Source of the DNA: Bacteroidota bacterium
GTDB lineage: Bacteria; Bacteroidota; Bacteroidia; B-17B0; Aurantibacillaceae
Assembly (NCBI GenBank): GCA_018267825.1
Contig: JAFDXR010000003.1
Coordinates: 495,081-559,080, forward strand
Direction of reading: 5' to 3'
Length of the DNA stretch: 64,000 nt
Shown here piece after piece: positions 19,678 to 27,912 of the stretch; within the stretch, counting starts at the first letter, position 1; every line of letters begins with the position of its first letter. Both the position numbers and the translations under genes were made by a program. The notes under the pieces are model-generated. The model did not search any database, was not told where the DNA came from, and saw only the letters and a list, made by a program, of their open reading frames with translations.

Positions 19678-20661
19678 ATGCGTAAAATTTTATTTTTTGT
19701 GAAAGAGATCACGTTTTTAAAACAAAACGCCTCCAAATGGGAAGGGTATGAAACCATGCTGGAAAAAAAGGCTCAGAATAAACCGGCAAAGGTGGCCGAT
19801 ATGTTTATTGAGCTCACAGATGACTACTCTTATGCCAAAACAAATTATGAAGGCTCTAAAACCGCCAAATACCTCAACAGTTTAACCGCACGTGTTCACC
19901 AGCTGGTGTACAGGAATAAAAAGGAAAACAGCCGTCGTATTTTTCTGTTCTGGAAGTCCGAAGTTCCCACCCTCTTCGGAAAATACCATCACCTGCTTTT
20001 ATTATCGTTCCTTATTTTTTCAGGTGGCGCTATACTTGGCGCCATATCACAACTTACCGACGATTCTTTTGCACGCCTGATGCTATCAGACGATTATGTA
20101 AACGAAACCATTGAGCGGATCAAACGCGGTGATCCGCTTGGTATATATGGCGAAATGCCGAACTGGTTCATGTACTTCTATATAACCACCAACAACATTT
20201 ATGTGTCGTTTTACATCTTTGCCATGGGCGCCCTCTTTTCACTGGGTAATACCTGGCTGCTTCTGAAAGAAGGCATCCGACTCGGTGCTTTTTTCGGGAT
20301 GTTTTACCAGTATAATGTATTTGACAAGGCCCTGAAGGTGGTATGGATTCATGGCAGCCTCGAAATTTCGGCCATTATTATTGCCGGTTGTGCCGGTTAT
20401 ATACTCGGCAACAGTTTCATGTTCCCGGGTACTTTTAAACGAACCGAATCTTTTAAACGCGGGGCCAAAGACGGCATCAAAGTGCTGATCGGGCTCATCC
20501 CAGTGTTTATGTGTGCCGGATTCCTCGAAAGTTTTGTGACCCGGTATACCAATATGCCTTTGTGGGCCAGCCTGAGTATCATAATCGGATCCATGGGTTT
20601 TATTTTCTGGTATTTTATTCTTCTTCCATTTTTATTAAAACGAAAAAACAATGCAGGTTAA
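19678..20661 (+). CDS. SpoIIM/DUF95-family membrane protein
   Basis: This 327-aa protein resembles stage II sporulation protein M. It has several membrane helices, including HHLLLLSFLIFSGGAILGAI (about 105-125), NIYVSFYIFAMGALFSLGNTWLL and HGSLEISAIIIAGCAGYILG. The HGSLEI motif with its Gly-rich neighbour is characteristic of the family. The frame is open upstream with a TTG, but the ATG at 19678 gives a normal N-terminus. In non-sporulating bacteria it belongs to the MoxR/DUF58 cluster; it starts such an operon here and overlaps the next gene by 11 nt. Confidence 0.88.
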   Translation: MRKILFFVKEITFLKQNASKWEGYETMLEKKAQNKPAKVADMFIELTDDYSYAKTNYEGSKTAKYLNSLTARVHQLVYRNKKENSRRIFLFWKSEVPTLFGKYHHLLLLSFLIFSGGAILGAISQLTDDSFARLMLSDDYVNETIERIKRGDPLGIYGEMPNWFMYFYITTNNIYVSFYIFAMGALFSLGNTWLLLKEGIRLGAFFGMFYQYNVFDKALKVVWIHGSLEISAIIIAGCAGYILGNSFMFPGTFKRTESFKRGAKDGIKVLIGLIPVFMCAGFLESFVTRYTNMPLWASLSIIIGSMGFIFWYFILLPFLLKRKNNAG

Positions 20662-21598
20662 CAAGATCAATTTCAAAAGAGAACGCGATTTCAGCGCTGT
20701 ATTCAGCGATTCCCTTGCGTTTATCAAACAGAATTTCAAGGGACTTTTCGGAAGTATTTTGCTCATTGCGGGACCATTCCTGCTTATTGCAGGTCTTTCA
20801 ATCGGTTATGTGCAAGGCCTTTCCTCGGGCGGGGCGCTCACCCGCAGCTTTATAAGCGAGGGCCGACTCGACCTTACATCTCTTTATCTGTCGCTCGGTA
20901 TCGGAATTCTATTTGCATTTATAGCCAATGCTGTTGTTGTTTCAACCACGTATGAATATATGCTGCTTTACGATGCCAAATTACCCGGAGAAAAAGTATT
21001 AATCTCGGAAGTCGGACGCAAGGTGTTTGCGGGAGTCTGGCGCATTATAGGTTCCATTCTTTTACTCTCTGTCGTGTTCGGGATCATAGGAGGAGTAATT
21101 GCCCTTGCAGCTATCGGTATCGGTGGGGGACTTGGCATTTTTGGCGGTGTTTTACTTGTCCTTCTTATGGTTGCCTTTGTCCTTATTCTTGGTCCGGTTA
21201 TGATCTACTATTTCCCGGCGGGATTTTTCGTGACTGTCCGCGATAAGATTAATATATTCAGTGCACTCGGAACTGTGCGGCAATACATGAAAGGCAGTTT
21301 CTGGTGGACCTGGCTTATTATTGTTGTGGCCTATATTTGCCTGTTAATCTGCCGGGTTGTATTCTCTCTTCCCGCCACCATCGTTTCCGGTGTTGAAACC
21401 TTTTCAAGAATCCGGTCGTTTGGCATGAGTGAACCCAGTGACTCTTCTATACTACTTACCATATTGTATACCATATCGACCGTTCTTTCATCAACCACCT
21501 CTGCTATAATGCTTGTAATCTGTGCTTTCAATTTCATGGGGCATGAAGAAAAGCATGAAGGAACCGGACTGATGTCGCGTATCGAAGAAATCAAATAG
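20651..21598 (+). CDS. Polytopic membrane protein of the SpoIIM-MoxR cluster
   Basis: This 315-aa protein has about six hydrophobic segments and long Gly/Ile/Leu-rich helices (GIIGGVIALAAIGIGGGLGIFGG, about 150-175). It starts with a short soluble stretch KINFKRERDFSAVFSDSLAFIKQNFKGLFG, like proteins with a YciC/DUF4013-type or glycerophosphoryl-diester-associated membrane domain. It overlaps the SpoIIM gene by 11 nt. I would not name a family. Its position implies joint function with SpoIIM and MoxR. Confidence 0.75.
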   Translation: MQVNKINFKRERDFSAVFSDSLAFIKQNFKGLFGSILLIAGPFLLIAGLSIGYVQGLSSGGALTRSFISEGRLDLTSLYLSLGIGILFAFIANAVVVSTTYEYMLLYDAKLPGEKVLISEVGRKVFAGVWRIIGSILLLSVVFGIIGGVIALAAIGIGGGLGIFGGVLLVLLMVAFVLILGPVMIYYFPAGFFVTVRDKINIFSALGTVRQYMKGSFWWTWLIIVVAYICLLICRVVFSLPATIVSGVETFSRIRSFGMSEPSDSSILLTILYTISTVLSSTTSAIMLVICAFNFMGHEEKHEGTGLMSRIEEIK

Positions 21599-21672
21599 TT
21601 CTGCAGGCTTTCCATACATATTTCCGTTACCTTTTTTTCTGCGCCGTCCTGGTATTATGCCAGAGCAGAGGC

Positions 21673-22329
21673 ATGGCATTGCCAAAGACCGACAGTACGT
21701 ACTATGACACCAGTCATATCAGGATCATACAACCACCGATCCATATCGAAAAACAGATTTTCTCGGATCCGGCATTGCATTATAATCGCGAAAAAGCGAA
21801 AGACATCGGTTGGCTTGATCGTTTTATCAACTGGTTGCTCGAATCTCTTTTTGGCAAAGCCGATCCTGATACCGTTAATATTACTTCACGCATCATTTTC
21901 TGGGTCATTGTTTTAGGTGTACTGGGTATTATCATCCGGATATTGCTGCGCTCCGAATTTTCCGGTTTTCTTCAGGGCAACTCGAAGGCGCGTAAATTCA
22001 ATTTTACCGATGTAGAAGAGGATATATCGTCCATCAATTTTGCAGAACGTATCCAAACTGCCATCGACCAGAAGGACTATCGTCTGGCTGTACGCTGGCA
22101 TTACCTCGAAATACTGCATTTGCTGCACCAGAAGCAGCTCATCAACTGGCAGAGTTTCAAAACCAATATTGATTATTACAATGAGCTTGGCAAAACAACT
22201 TATCAAAAATCATTTAAGGAACTCAGCTATATCTATGAGTTTGCCTGGTATGGCAAATACGACATTGATCTGAATAAATTCAATAATCTGAAACAGGAAT
22301 TCGAACAATTTAAGAGCGCCTTGCAATAG
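21673..22329 (+). CDS. DUF4129-type protein, first ATG used (true start probably upstream)
   Basis: The visible 218 residues contain the DUF4129 plan: a helix at about 74-92, then a soluble helical domain (AIDQKDYRLAVRWHYLEILHLL and a YEFAWYGKYDID ending). The frame stays open upstream of this ATG to about 21559 and encodes a signal-peptide-like run (YLFFCAVLVLCQSRGMA) directly before it. Family members usually carry a signal peptide, so translation may begin at a non-ATG codon such as CTG 21601. The stop TAG overlaps the GTG start of the next gene by 1 nt. Confidence 0.82.
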   Translation: MALPKTDSTYYDTSHIRIIQPPIHIEKQIFSDPALHYNREKAKDIGWLDRFINWLLESLFGKADPDTVNITSRIIFWVIVLGVLGIIIRILLRSEFSGFLQGNSKARKFNFTDVEEDISSINFAERIQTAIDQKDYRLAVRWHYLEILHLLHQKQLINWQSFKTNIDYYNELGKTTYQKSFKELSYIYEFAWYGKYDIDLNKFNNLKQEFEQFKSALQ

Positions 22330-23540
22330 TGTTTAAGGGAAACAGAAAATATTACTTTGTATTTGCTGCTGTGTTTATCGGCATCGTGGTGCTGCAATAT
22401 TTTCAACCCAAGCCAACCGACTGGAAAAAATCATACATGCAAAAAGACAAAATTCCTTTTGGGTGTTATGCTATGGTTGAGCTCATGAAAAACACGTATT
22501 CGCGGAATTTTGAGATCAGTAAGCAATCCATTTATAATATGGATGCTGCCGATGCAGGCCGTGATAAATCGCTTATTCTGATTAATGACCAGCTTACATT
22601 TTCGAAATTGGACACAAAGCAATTGTTCCGGTTTCTAGCAATGGGAAATAAAGTTTTGCTGTGTGCCAATACATTCGACGGTAAACTGGCCGACACCCTG
22701 CACATACAAACCAATTATAACTGGTTCAGCCAGTTCGAATCTATCGACAGCCTGTTAAAAAAACCCGGATTCTCCGTTCGATTTGTGCAACCCGACAATA
22801 ACACGCCCAATAAAAAACCCTACTTCTATAATCAGGCCGCTGTTGAATCTTATTTTTCAAAATTTGATTCCACACGTTTCAAAGTGATTGCTGTGAATCA
22901 GCAGAACAAACCTCTTCTGATTCACACAAGCGTAGGGAGCGGAGAACTTTACCTCTGCACAACACCGGATGCCTTTACCAACCTGTTCATTGTAAATAGC
23001 CCAACCCGGTATTACCCTTATGCTTTGTTAAGCCTATTGAAAAACAATACCATTATATGGGATGAGTATTACAAAACATACAACGTTCAGACAGACAGTC
23101 CGCTCAAATTCATATTTAACAGCGATGCGCTATACATGGCCTGGCTGCTTCTTGTGCTGGGTGTGATCATTTTCATGATCTTTGAATTCAAGCGCCGCCA
23201 GCGTCCTATAGAAGTTGTAAAACCTCTGGAAAATTCGACGCTCCGGTTTGTGGATGTAATCAGTCATGTCTATTTCAATTCCGGAAATCACCTGCATATT
23301 GCCGAAGAAAAAATCCAGTATTTCTATTTCGACATCCGGCAGAAATTTCATGTAAATACCCACGTCATTGATACTGATTTTATGGATAAGGTCAGTAAGC
23401 TTTCGGGCGTTGATTATGATGCCGTGAAAACCCTCTTTACCTATTGCGAAAGACTCAGGCAGGCGCCAAGCCTCACGGAATACGACCTCATCGAACTAAA
23501 CAACAGAATTAATAATTTTAAACAAAAAAGTATACGCTAA
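22329..23540 (+). CDS. DUF4350-type membrane protein (GTG start)
   Basis: This 403-aa protein starts with GTG overlapping the previous stop (TAGTG). It has an N-terminal helix (YYFVFAAVFIGIVVLQYF), a Rossmann-like domain (about 40-240; PFGCYAMVELMKN, KSLILINDQL and GNKVLLCANTF), a helix at about 270-288 and a C-terminal helical cytoplasmic part. This is the DUF4350 arrangement, always found with MoxR ATPase and DUF58 genes. It is likely part of the membrane complex served by the MoxR chaperone. No enzymatic activity is known. Confidence 0.85.
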   Translation: MFKGNRKYYFVFAAVFIGIVVLQYFQPKPTDWKKSYMQKDKIPFGCYAMVELMKNTYSRNFEISKQSIYNMDAADAGRDKSLILINDQLTFSKLDTKQLFRFLAMGNKVLLCANTFDGKLADTLHIQTNYNWFSQFESIDSLLKKPGFSVRFVQPDNNTPNKKPYFYNQAAVESYFSKFDSTRFKVIAVNQQNKPLLIHTSVGSGELYLCTTPDAFTNLFIVNSPTRYYPYALLSLLKNNTIIWDEYYKTYNVQTDSPLKFIFNSDALYMAWLLLVLGVIIFMIFEFKRRQRPIEVVKPLENSTLRFVDVISHVYFNSGNHLHIAEEKIQYFYFDIRQKFHVNTHVIDTDFMDKVSKLSGVDYDAVKTLFTYCERLRQAPSLTEYDLIELNNRINNFKQKSIR

Positions 23541-24511
23541 TGGAACAGTTCACCTCACGCCTCGATTTAAGTCAGCTCACCGAAAAGGTAGAGGGCATAA
23601 AAACCGAATTAAGCAAATACCTTGTGGGCCAGAATCAGCTGGTCGAATACCTCATCACAGCGTTGCTGGCCGACGGCCATGTGCTCATTGAAGGGGTTCC
23701 GGGAGTGGCCAAAACACTTACCGCCAAGCTGGTGGCCAAAACCATCAATGCCTCGTTTAAGCGTATTCAGTTTACGCCAGACCTGATGCCAAGCGACATC
23801 ACAGGCACGTCTGTTTTCAATAATAAAACCAATGAGTTTGAATTCAAACAGGGTCCCTTGTTTGCGAACATCGTACTCACCGATGAGATCAACCGTGCCC
23901 CGGCAAAAACCCAGGCTGCTCTTTTTGAGGCCATGGAGGAGCGCCAGATAACGGTAGATGGAAAAACCTACAAACTGGAGGCCCCATTTCTGGTGGTGGC
24001 TACCCAAAATCCCATTGAACAGGAAGGGACATATCGTCTGCCGGAAGCACAGCTCGACCGTTTTATGTTCAAGCTCGTTGTCGATTATCCGACTATAGAA
24101 GAGGAAGCCTCTATCCTGCTGAAACATCACCGCCAGGATTACAATGTTGATTTTTCACAGATCCAGACTGTACTCGACAAAAGTGCCATTGCATCGCTGC
24201 GTGCTACGGTAGCACATGTTGTTGTAGAAGACAACCTGATGAAATACATTGCTGCGCTCGTACACTCTACACGCTCCAACCCATCGCTTTACCTCGGCGC
24301 ATCGCCGCGTGCATCGCTGGCCATTATGAATGCCGCCAAAGCACTGGCCTGTATCCGCGGAAAAGATTTCGTGAGCCCCGAAGACATTAAACATGTGATC
24401 CTGCCAGTGCTCCGCCACCGGGTGGTGCTGACTCCTGAAAAAGAAATGGAAGGCATCACCTGCGACCTGGTTATCAAACAACTGATCGATAAAATTGAAG
24501 TACCAAGATAA
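23540..24511 (+). CDS. MoxR-family AAA+ ATPase
   Basis: This 323-aa AAA+ protein has Walker A GVPGVAKT, Walker B VLTDEINRAPAKTQAAL, sensor-1 VVATQNPIEQEGTYRLPEAQLDRF and a C-terminal lid with sensor 2 in GASPRASLAI. MoxR ATPases are thought to mature or activate partner proteins with von Willebrand-like domains, here probably the DUF58 protein encoded next. Its ATG overlaps the preceding stop by one base (TAATG). Confidence 0.96.
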   Translation: MEQFTSRLDLSQLTEKVEGIKTELSKYLVGQNQLVEYLITALLADGHVLIEGVPGVAKTLTAKLVAKTINASFKRIQFTPDLMPSDITGTSVFNNKTNEFEFKQGPLFANIVLTDEINRAPAKTQAALFEAMEERQITVDGKTYKLEAPFLVVATQNPIEQEGTYRLPEAQLDRFMFKLVVDYPTIEEEASILLKHHRQDYNVDFSQIQTVLDKSAIASLRATVAHVVVEDNLMKYIAALVHSTRSNPSLYLGASPRASLAIMNAAKALACIRGKDFVSPEDIKHVILPVLRHRVVLTPEKEMEGITCDLVIKQLIDKIEVPR

Positions 24512-24518
24512 ACAGGGT

Positions 24519-25862
24519 TTGAAATTCATTAAGAAAATATTTCTGTCGTTATTCTTCACCAAAAGGCTCTACATACTCGTGGGCCTGCTGATCGTTGTAT
24601 TTGTGCTGGCTTTCTTTTACCCCGTGCTTTACGACATCGGCATGATTTTTTTCTGGCTGACCCTGTGTCTCATTGCAACCGATGCTTTTTTGTTGTTTGC
24701 CAACAAACACGGCATACATGCTTCGCGGCAGGCACATCATAAATTATCCAATGGCGACGACAACGATCTTTTTATTTCCGTAGAAAACAATTACTCTTTC
24801 CTGATTCATACCCTCATCATTGATGAGCTCCCTGTGCAGTTTCAGTACCGTGATTTTGAAGTGAAGAAAACCCTTCATTCCAATCAGCAGGTCAGGTTCA
24901 AATACTCTGTGAGACCCGTGAGTCGCGGCGAATTTCATTTCGGTAGCCTCAATGTGCTGGCGTCAACAGTGCTTGGCCTCGTGCAGAGAAAATACCGTTT
25001 TGATCAGGACATGATGCTGCCATGCTATCCATCTTTCCTCAAACTCAGGCAGTATGAACTCCTGGCTATCAGTGACCGGTTGGTGGATGTAGGAATCAAA
25101 AAAATACGGCGTATCGGGAACAGCACTGAGTTTGATCACATTAAAGAATACGTTATCGGCAACGATATCCGTACTATTAACTGGAAAGCCACGGCGCGGC
25201 GGAACCAGCTGATGGTAAACCATTTTCGCGATGAGCGTGCCCAGCAGGTATATTGCGTGGTAGATATGGGACGGATTATGAAAATGCCTTTCGAGAAACT
25301 CAGTCTCCTCGATTACTCCATCAATGCTTCATTGGTGCTGAGCCACATCAGTTTTATAAAACACGATAAACCCGGCCTCATTGGCTTCTCAAACCAGATT
25401 TACACCAGTGTGGCGGCTGAGCGCAAGGGAAACCAGCTCTACCGTATTCAGGAAGCCCTCTACAATGCCAAAACCGATTTCCATGAAACCAGCTATGATG
25501 TACTCGTAAGTCATATCAGGGCCAAAGTAACGCAACGCAGCCTCCTGTTACTTTTTACAAATTTTGAAACCCTCAACGGATTAAAACGGCAGTTGAAATA
25601 CATCCGCCAGCTGGCTAAAAATCACCTGGTCGTCGTTGTTATTTTTGAAAACACAGAACTTGATGAATTGCTTACCCGGCGACCGGCCAATACATCCGAG
25701 ATTTACAGCCAGACCATTGCCAACAAATTTGACTACGAAAAAAAACAGATTATTCTGGAGCTTCAGCGTATCGGGGTTCAGTGCATTTATACCAAACCGG
25801 CCCAACTCACTGTCAATACCCTCAACAAATACCTGGAGCTCAAAGCCAGAGGTTTGATTTAA
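24519..25862 (+). CDS. DUF58-family protein (TTG start)
   Basis: The protein has two N-terminal membrane helices (RLYILVGLLIVVFVLAFFYPVLY and IGMIFFWLTLCLIATDAFLLF), a beta-rich domain, the DUF58 signature GNDIRTINWKATARR, and a vWA-like end. No ATG occurs near the start. TTG 24519, 7 nt after the moxR stop, gives the family-like N-terminus MKFIKKIFLSLFF. A TTG at 24495 would overlap moxR and add an atypical stretch. The last gene of the operon, it is the probable partner of the MoxR ATPase. Confidence 0.88.
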   Translation: MKFIKKIFLSLFFTKRLYILVGLLIVVFVLAFFYPVLYDIGMIFFWLTLCLIATDAFLLFANKHGIHASRQAHHKLSNGDDNDLFISVENNYSFLIHTLIIDELPVQFQYRDFEVKKTLHSNQQVRFKYSVRPVSRGEFHFGSLNVLASTVLGLVQRKYRFDQDMMLPCYPSFLKLRQYELLAISDRLVDVGIKKIRRIGNSTEFDHIKEYVIGNDIRTINWKATARRNQLMVNHFRDERAQQVYCVVDMGRIMKMPFEKLSLLDYSINASLVLSHISFIKHDKPGLIGFSNQIYTSVAAERKGNQLYRIQEALYNAKTDFHETSYDVLVSHIRAKVTQRSLLLLFTNFETLNGLKRQLKYIRQLAKNHLVVVVIFENTELDELLTRRPANTSEIYSQTIANKFDYEKKQIILELQRIGVQCIYTKPAQLTVNTLNKYLELKARGLI

Positions 25863-25866
25863 CCGA

Positions 25867-26031
25867 CCACTTATCAAACAAAACCGACCACTTATTAGAT
25901 TGCATATAAAACTGAATCTTCTCTGACGTAAATTTACTATACGTTCTTTGTTTAAGGTTTTGTTTTATAGGTTACAAAACTTTTTTGAAGGGCTGTTATG
26001 TCGTCTGCGGGGATGGGCATAGCAGCCTTTC
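25867..26031 (+). repeat. Copy 1 of duplicated element: 21-bp-spaced direct repeats plus two hairpins
   Basis: Two CCACTTAT direct repeats start at 25867 and 25888 (21 bp apart, two helical turns), the second running on as TAGATTGCAT. After a 33-nt unconserved spacer comes a conserved block (ACGTTCTTTG at 25941, then two hairpins). Copy 2 at 27688 keeps the same distances: 21 bp between direct repeats and 53 bp from the second repeat to ACGTTCTTTG. The element lies 50-214 nt upstream of the seven-repeat T9SS gene. Equal spacing with a diverged spacer suggests protein-binding sites plus an RNA structure rather than a simple recent duplication. Confidence 0.8.
25954..26031 (+). ncRNA. Candidate structured RNA, copy 1 (two hairpins)
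   Basis: Hairpin 1 pairs GTTTTGT (25957-25963) with ACAAAAC (25974-25980), extendable by three A-U/G-U pairs and followed by six T. Hairpin 2 pairs GGCTGTTATG (25991-26000) with CATAGCAGCC (26018-26027), extendable by GAAG/TTTC, around a 17-nt loop containing TCTGCGGGGATGGG. A pyrimidine/T tract follows. The second copy has a compensatory change in hairpin 2. It may be a small RNA, a leader of the T9SS gene, or both. A DNA-level role of the inverted repeats is not excluded. Confidence 0.5.
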
Positions 26032-26080
26032 CCTTTTTATACCAATTACATTTCAAGGCATAAAACTGTATCTTTATATC

Positions 26081-27616
26081 ATGATAAAATCACTCACCTG
26101 TTCGCTCTGTCTTTTCTCGTTTTCTTTCATGGCACAAACCGGTGCTATTGTGTGGCAAAAATCCTTTGGTGGTTCGGCCACAGACCATGCCAATACCATT
26201 ATTGCAACCAGCGATGGAGGCTACCTGGTAGCAGGCAACTCCGCCTCATCGAATGGCGATGTAACAGGCCATCATGGCGGTACAGATTTTTGGGTTGTAA
26301 AAACCGATGCCTCAGGCAACTTTCAATGGCAAAAAACATATGGCGGCAGCGGTAATGATGATGCATACTCCGTTATTCAGACCAGTGATGGTGGCTACAT
26401 TATAGGCGGAAATACAACATCAACCGATGGTGATGTAACGGGGCAACACGGAAACTCAGACATCTGGATTGTGAAAACCGATGGGGCCGGCACATTGCAA
26501 TGGCAACGTGCACTCGGCGGGAATGGCATTGAAACCATCGGCTCTGTGGAATTAGCTACAAGCGGCGGTTATATTGTATTAGGCACTACACAAACTGTAA
26601 ACAACGGCGATGTAACGGGCAATCACACCATAGCCGACTACTGGGTTGCCAAGCTGGGGGATGCAGGCACGCTTAAATGGCAACTGGCATATGGCGGCAA
26701 CCTTACTGAAAGCGGACGCTGTATAAAAGCCACCACTGACGGAGGCTATGTGATGGGAGGCATTTCTTTTTCAAACAATATCAATGTCCCCGGAAATCAT
26801 GGGTCTGCCGATTTCTGGATTTTAAAAACCGACTCGACCGGCGGCGTACAATGGAAAAAATGCATCGGGGGCACCGGTTACGAAAGCCTCGCCAGCATTT
26901 CACAAACAAGCGACAAGGGGTTTATCATGACCGGGTACAGCCAGTCGAAAGACAGTATTATAACCGATAATCATGGTGTACAGGATTACTATGTTGTGAA
27001 AACAGATTCGCTCGGTGCCATACAATGGCAAAAATCGCTCGGTGGCACCAACGACGATGAAGCTGCTTTTGGTGAACAGACACCGGATGGCGGTTTTATT
27101 ATTTCGGGTTACACCTACTCTGTGAATGATGATGTAAGCGGAAATCACGGCGATATGGATTTATGGCTTGTGAAGCTCAATGCAAGCGGTTCCATTCAGT
27201 GGCAGCAAACATACGGCACTACCGGATCGGATGCCGGCACCTGCGCTCATGCCACGGTGGGCGGAGGCTTCATTGTTTCGGGCTGGACCAATTCATCGGC
27301 CGTGGTACCCAACCAGGGCCTCGACGATTTCTGGGTCATTAAACTGGATGGTTCCGTAAATGTGGAGGAGCTTGCCAAATCGCTGGTTGTAACCATTTAT
27401 CCGAACCCAGCTACAGACATGATCACCATCCGCCAGGATAACCCGGTCGCAAATCAGCCCTACGCACTCCACAACATGGCCGGTGAGATGATCACGAATG
27501 GTATGCTGCAGGAACAAAACACCGCTGTAAGCCTCAGCGGACTGGCTCCGGGCGTCTATTTCCTGCGGATCGGAAGCAGCGCACAGAAAGTCTATAAAAT
27601 TGTGAAGCTCCACTAA
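26081..27616 (+). CDS. T9SS-secreted protein with seven beta-propeller-like repeats
   Basis: The ATG at 26081 starts a good signal peptide (MIKSLTCSLCLFSFSFMA, then Q); the longer upstream frame runs through the repeat element. Seven repeats of about 57-63 residues follow, each with a G-G-x-x-x-(D/E) turn, a T-S-D-G-G-Y-(I/L)-(I/V)-x-G strand, D-V-T-G-x-H-G and (F/Y)-W-V-V-K-T-D blocks, suggesting a seven-bladed propeller. A T9SS sorting domain ends the protein (IYPNPATDMITI ... LAPGVYFLRIG). It is probably surface-bound or secreted; the ligand is unknown. The gene lies between the two copies of the structured element. Confidence 0.9.
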   Translation: MIKSLTCSLCLFSFSFMAQTGAIVWQKSFGGSATDHANTIIATSDGGYLVAGNSASSNGDVTGHHGGTDFWVVKTDASGNFQWQKTYGGSGNDDAYSVIQTSDGGYIIGGNTTSTDGDVTGQHGNSDIWIVKTDGAGTLQWQRALGGNGIETIGSVELATSGGYIVLGTTQTVNNGDVTGNHTIADYWVAKLGDAGTLKWQLAYGGNLTESGRCIKATTDGGYVMGGISFSNNINVPGNHGSADFWILKTDSTGGVQWKKCIGGTGYESLASISQTSDKGFIMTGYSQSKDSIITDNHGVQDYYVVKTDSLGAIQWQKSLGGTNDDEAAFGEQTPDGGFIISGYTYSVNDDVSGNHGDMDLWLVKLNASGSIQWQQTYGTTGSDAGTCAHATVGGGFIVSGWTNSSAVVPNQGLDDFWVIKLDGSVNVEELAKSLVVTIYPNPATDMITIRQDNPVANQPYALHNMAGEMITNGMLQEQNTAVSLSGLAPGVYFLRIGSSAQKVYKIVKLH

Positions 27617-27731
27617 ATTTCAGAACGCGGGCTGGCAAAAACAAGTAAAAAAAGCCGGGATTGAAACCGGGATTATGCAAATTCCTGCCACTTATCAGAA
27701 AAGCGCTACCACTTATCAGATTGCATAAAAA

Positions 27732-27750
27732 AAGCCCCGATCCGGGGCTT
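27732..27750 (-). terminator. Terminator for minus-strand (gatA) transcription
   Basis: AAGCCCCG/CGGGGCTT with a 3-nt loop. The T run is on the minus strand (seven A directly before it on the plus strand), so it fits termination of gatA transcripts. It sits in the spacer of repeat copy 2. Confidence 0.7.
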
Positions 27751-27774
27751 AACTTTATAGTACGTTCTTTGTTT

Positions 27775-27850
27775 AGGTTTTGTTTTATAGGTTACAAAAC
27801 TTTTTAAGAGGCCGTTATGTCATCTGCGGGGATGGGCATAGCGGCCTTTT
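27775..27850 (+). ncRNA. Candidate structured RNA, copy 2 (two hairpins)
   Basis: Hairpin 1 pairs GTTTTGT (27777-27783) with ACAAAAC (27794-27800), followed by T5. Hairpin 2 pairs GGCCGTTATG (27810-27819) with CATAGCGGCC (27837-27846), again around a 17-nt loop with TCTGCGGGGATGGG. Relative to copy 1 the fourth pair is C-G in place of U-A (both sides changed), and a closing G-U became A-U. The stem is therefore conserved while the sequence varies. Confidence 0.5.
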
Positions 27851-27912
27851 TCTTTTATGCATTCTCTGCAAATACGCCGGTCAAACCAAACAGCCTGATC
27901 AGGTTCATTTAC

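Larger units (their letters stand above)
27688..27850 (+). repeat. Copy 2 of duplicated element
   Basis: CCACTTAT direct repeats start at 27688 and 27709; the second continues as CAGATTGCAT, against TAGATTGCAT in copy 1. ACGTTCTTTG is at 27762. The block from there to the end of hairpin 2 is nearly identical to copy 1, with small indels and a few substitutions. The 33-nt spacer differs completely and here holds a GC-rich hairpin. No gene on the same strand follows; gatA converges from the right, so this copy is either free-standing or has lost its gene. Confidence 0.8.

Noticed and set aside
25867..25905. CCACTTAT repeats as IS21-type transposon ends
   Set aside because: The wording is similar to some IS21-family terminal repeats I recall, but no transposase lies between or near the copies and there are no target duplications I can see. 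Kept only as an alternative.
27732..27750. GC-rich hairpin as terminator of the T9SS gene
   Set aside because: The T run is on the minus strand; on the plus strand only a weak tail follows.
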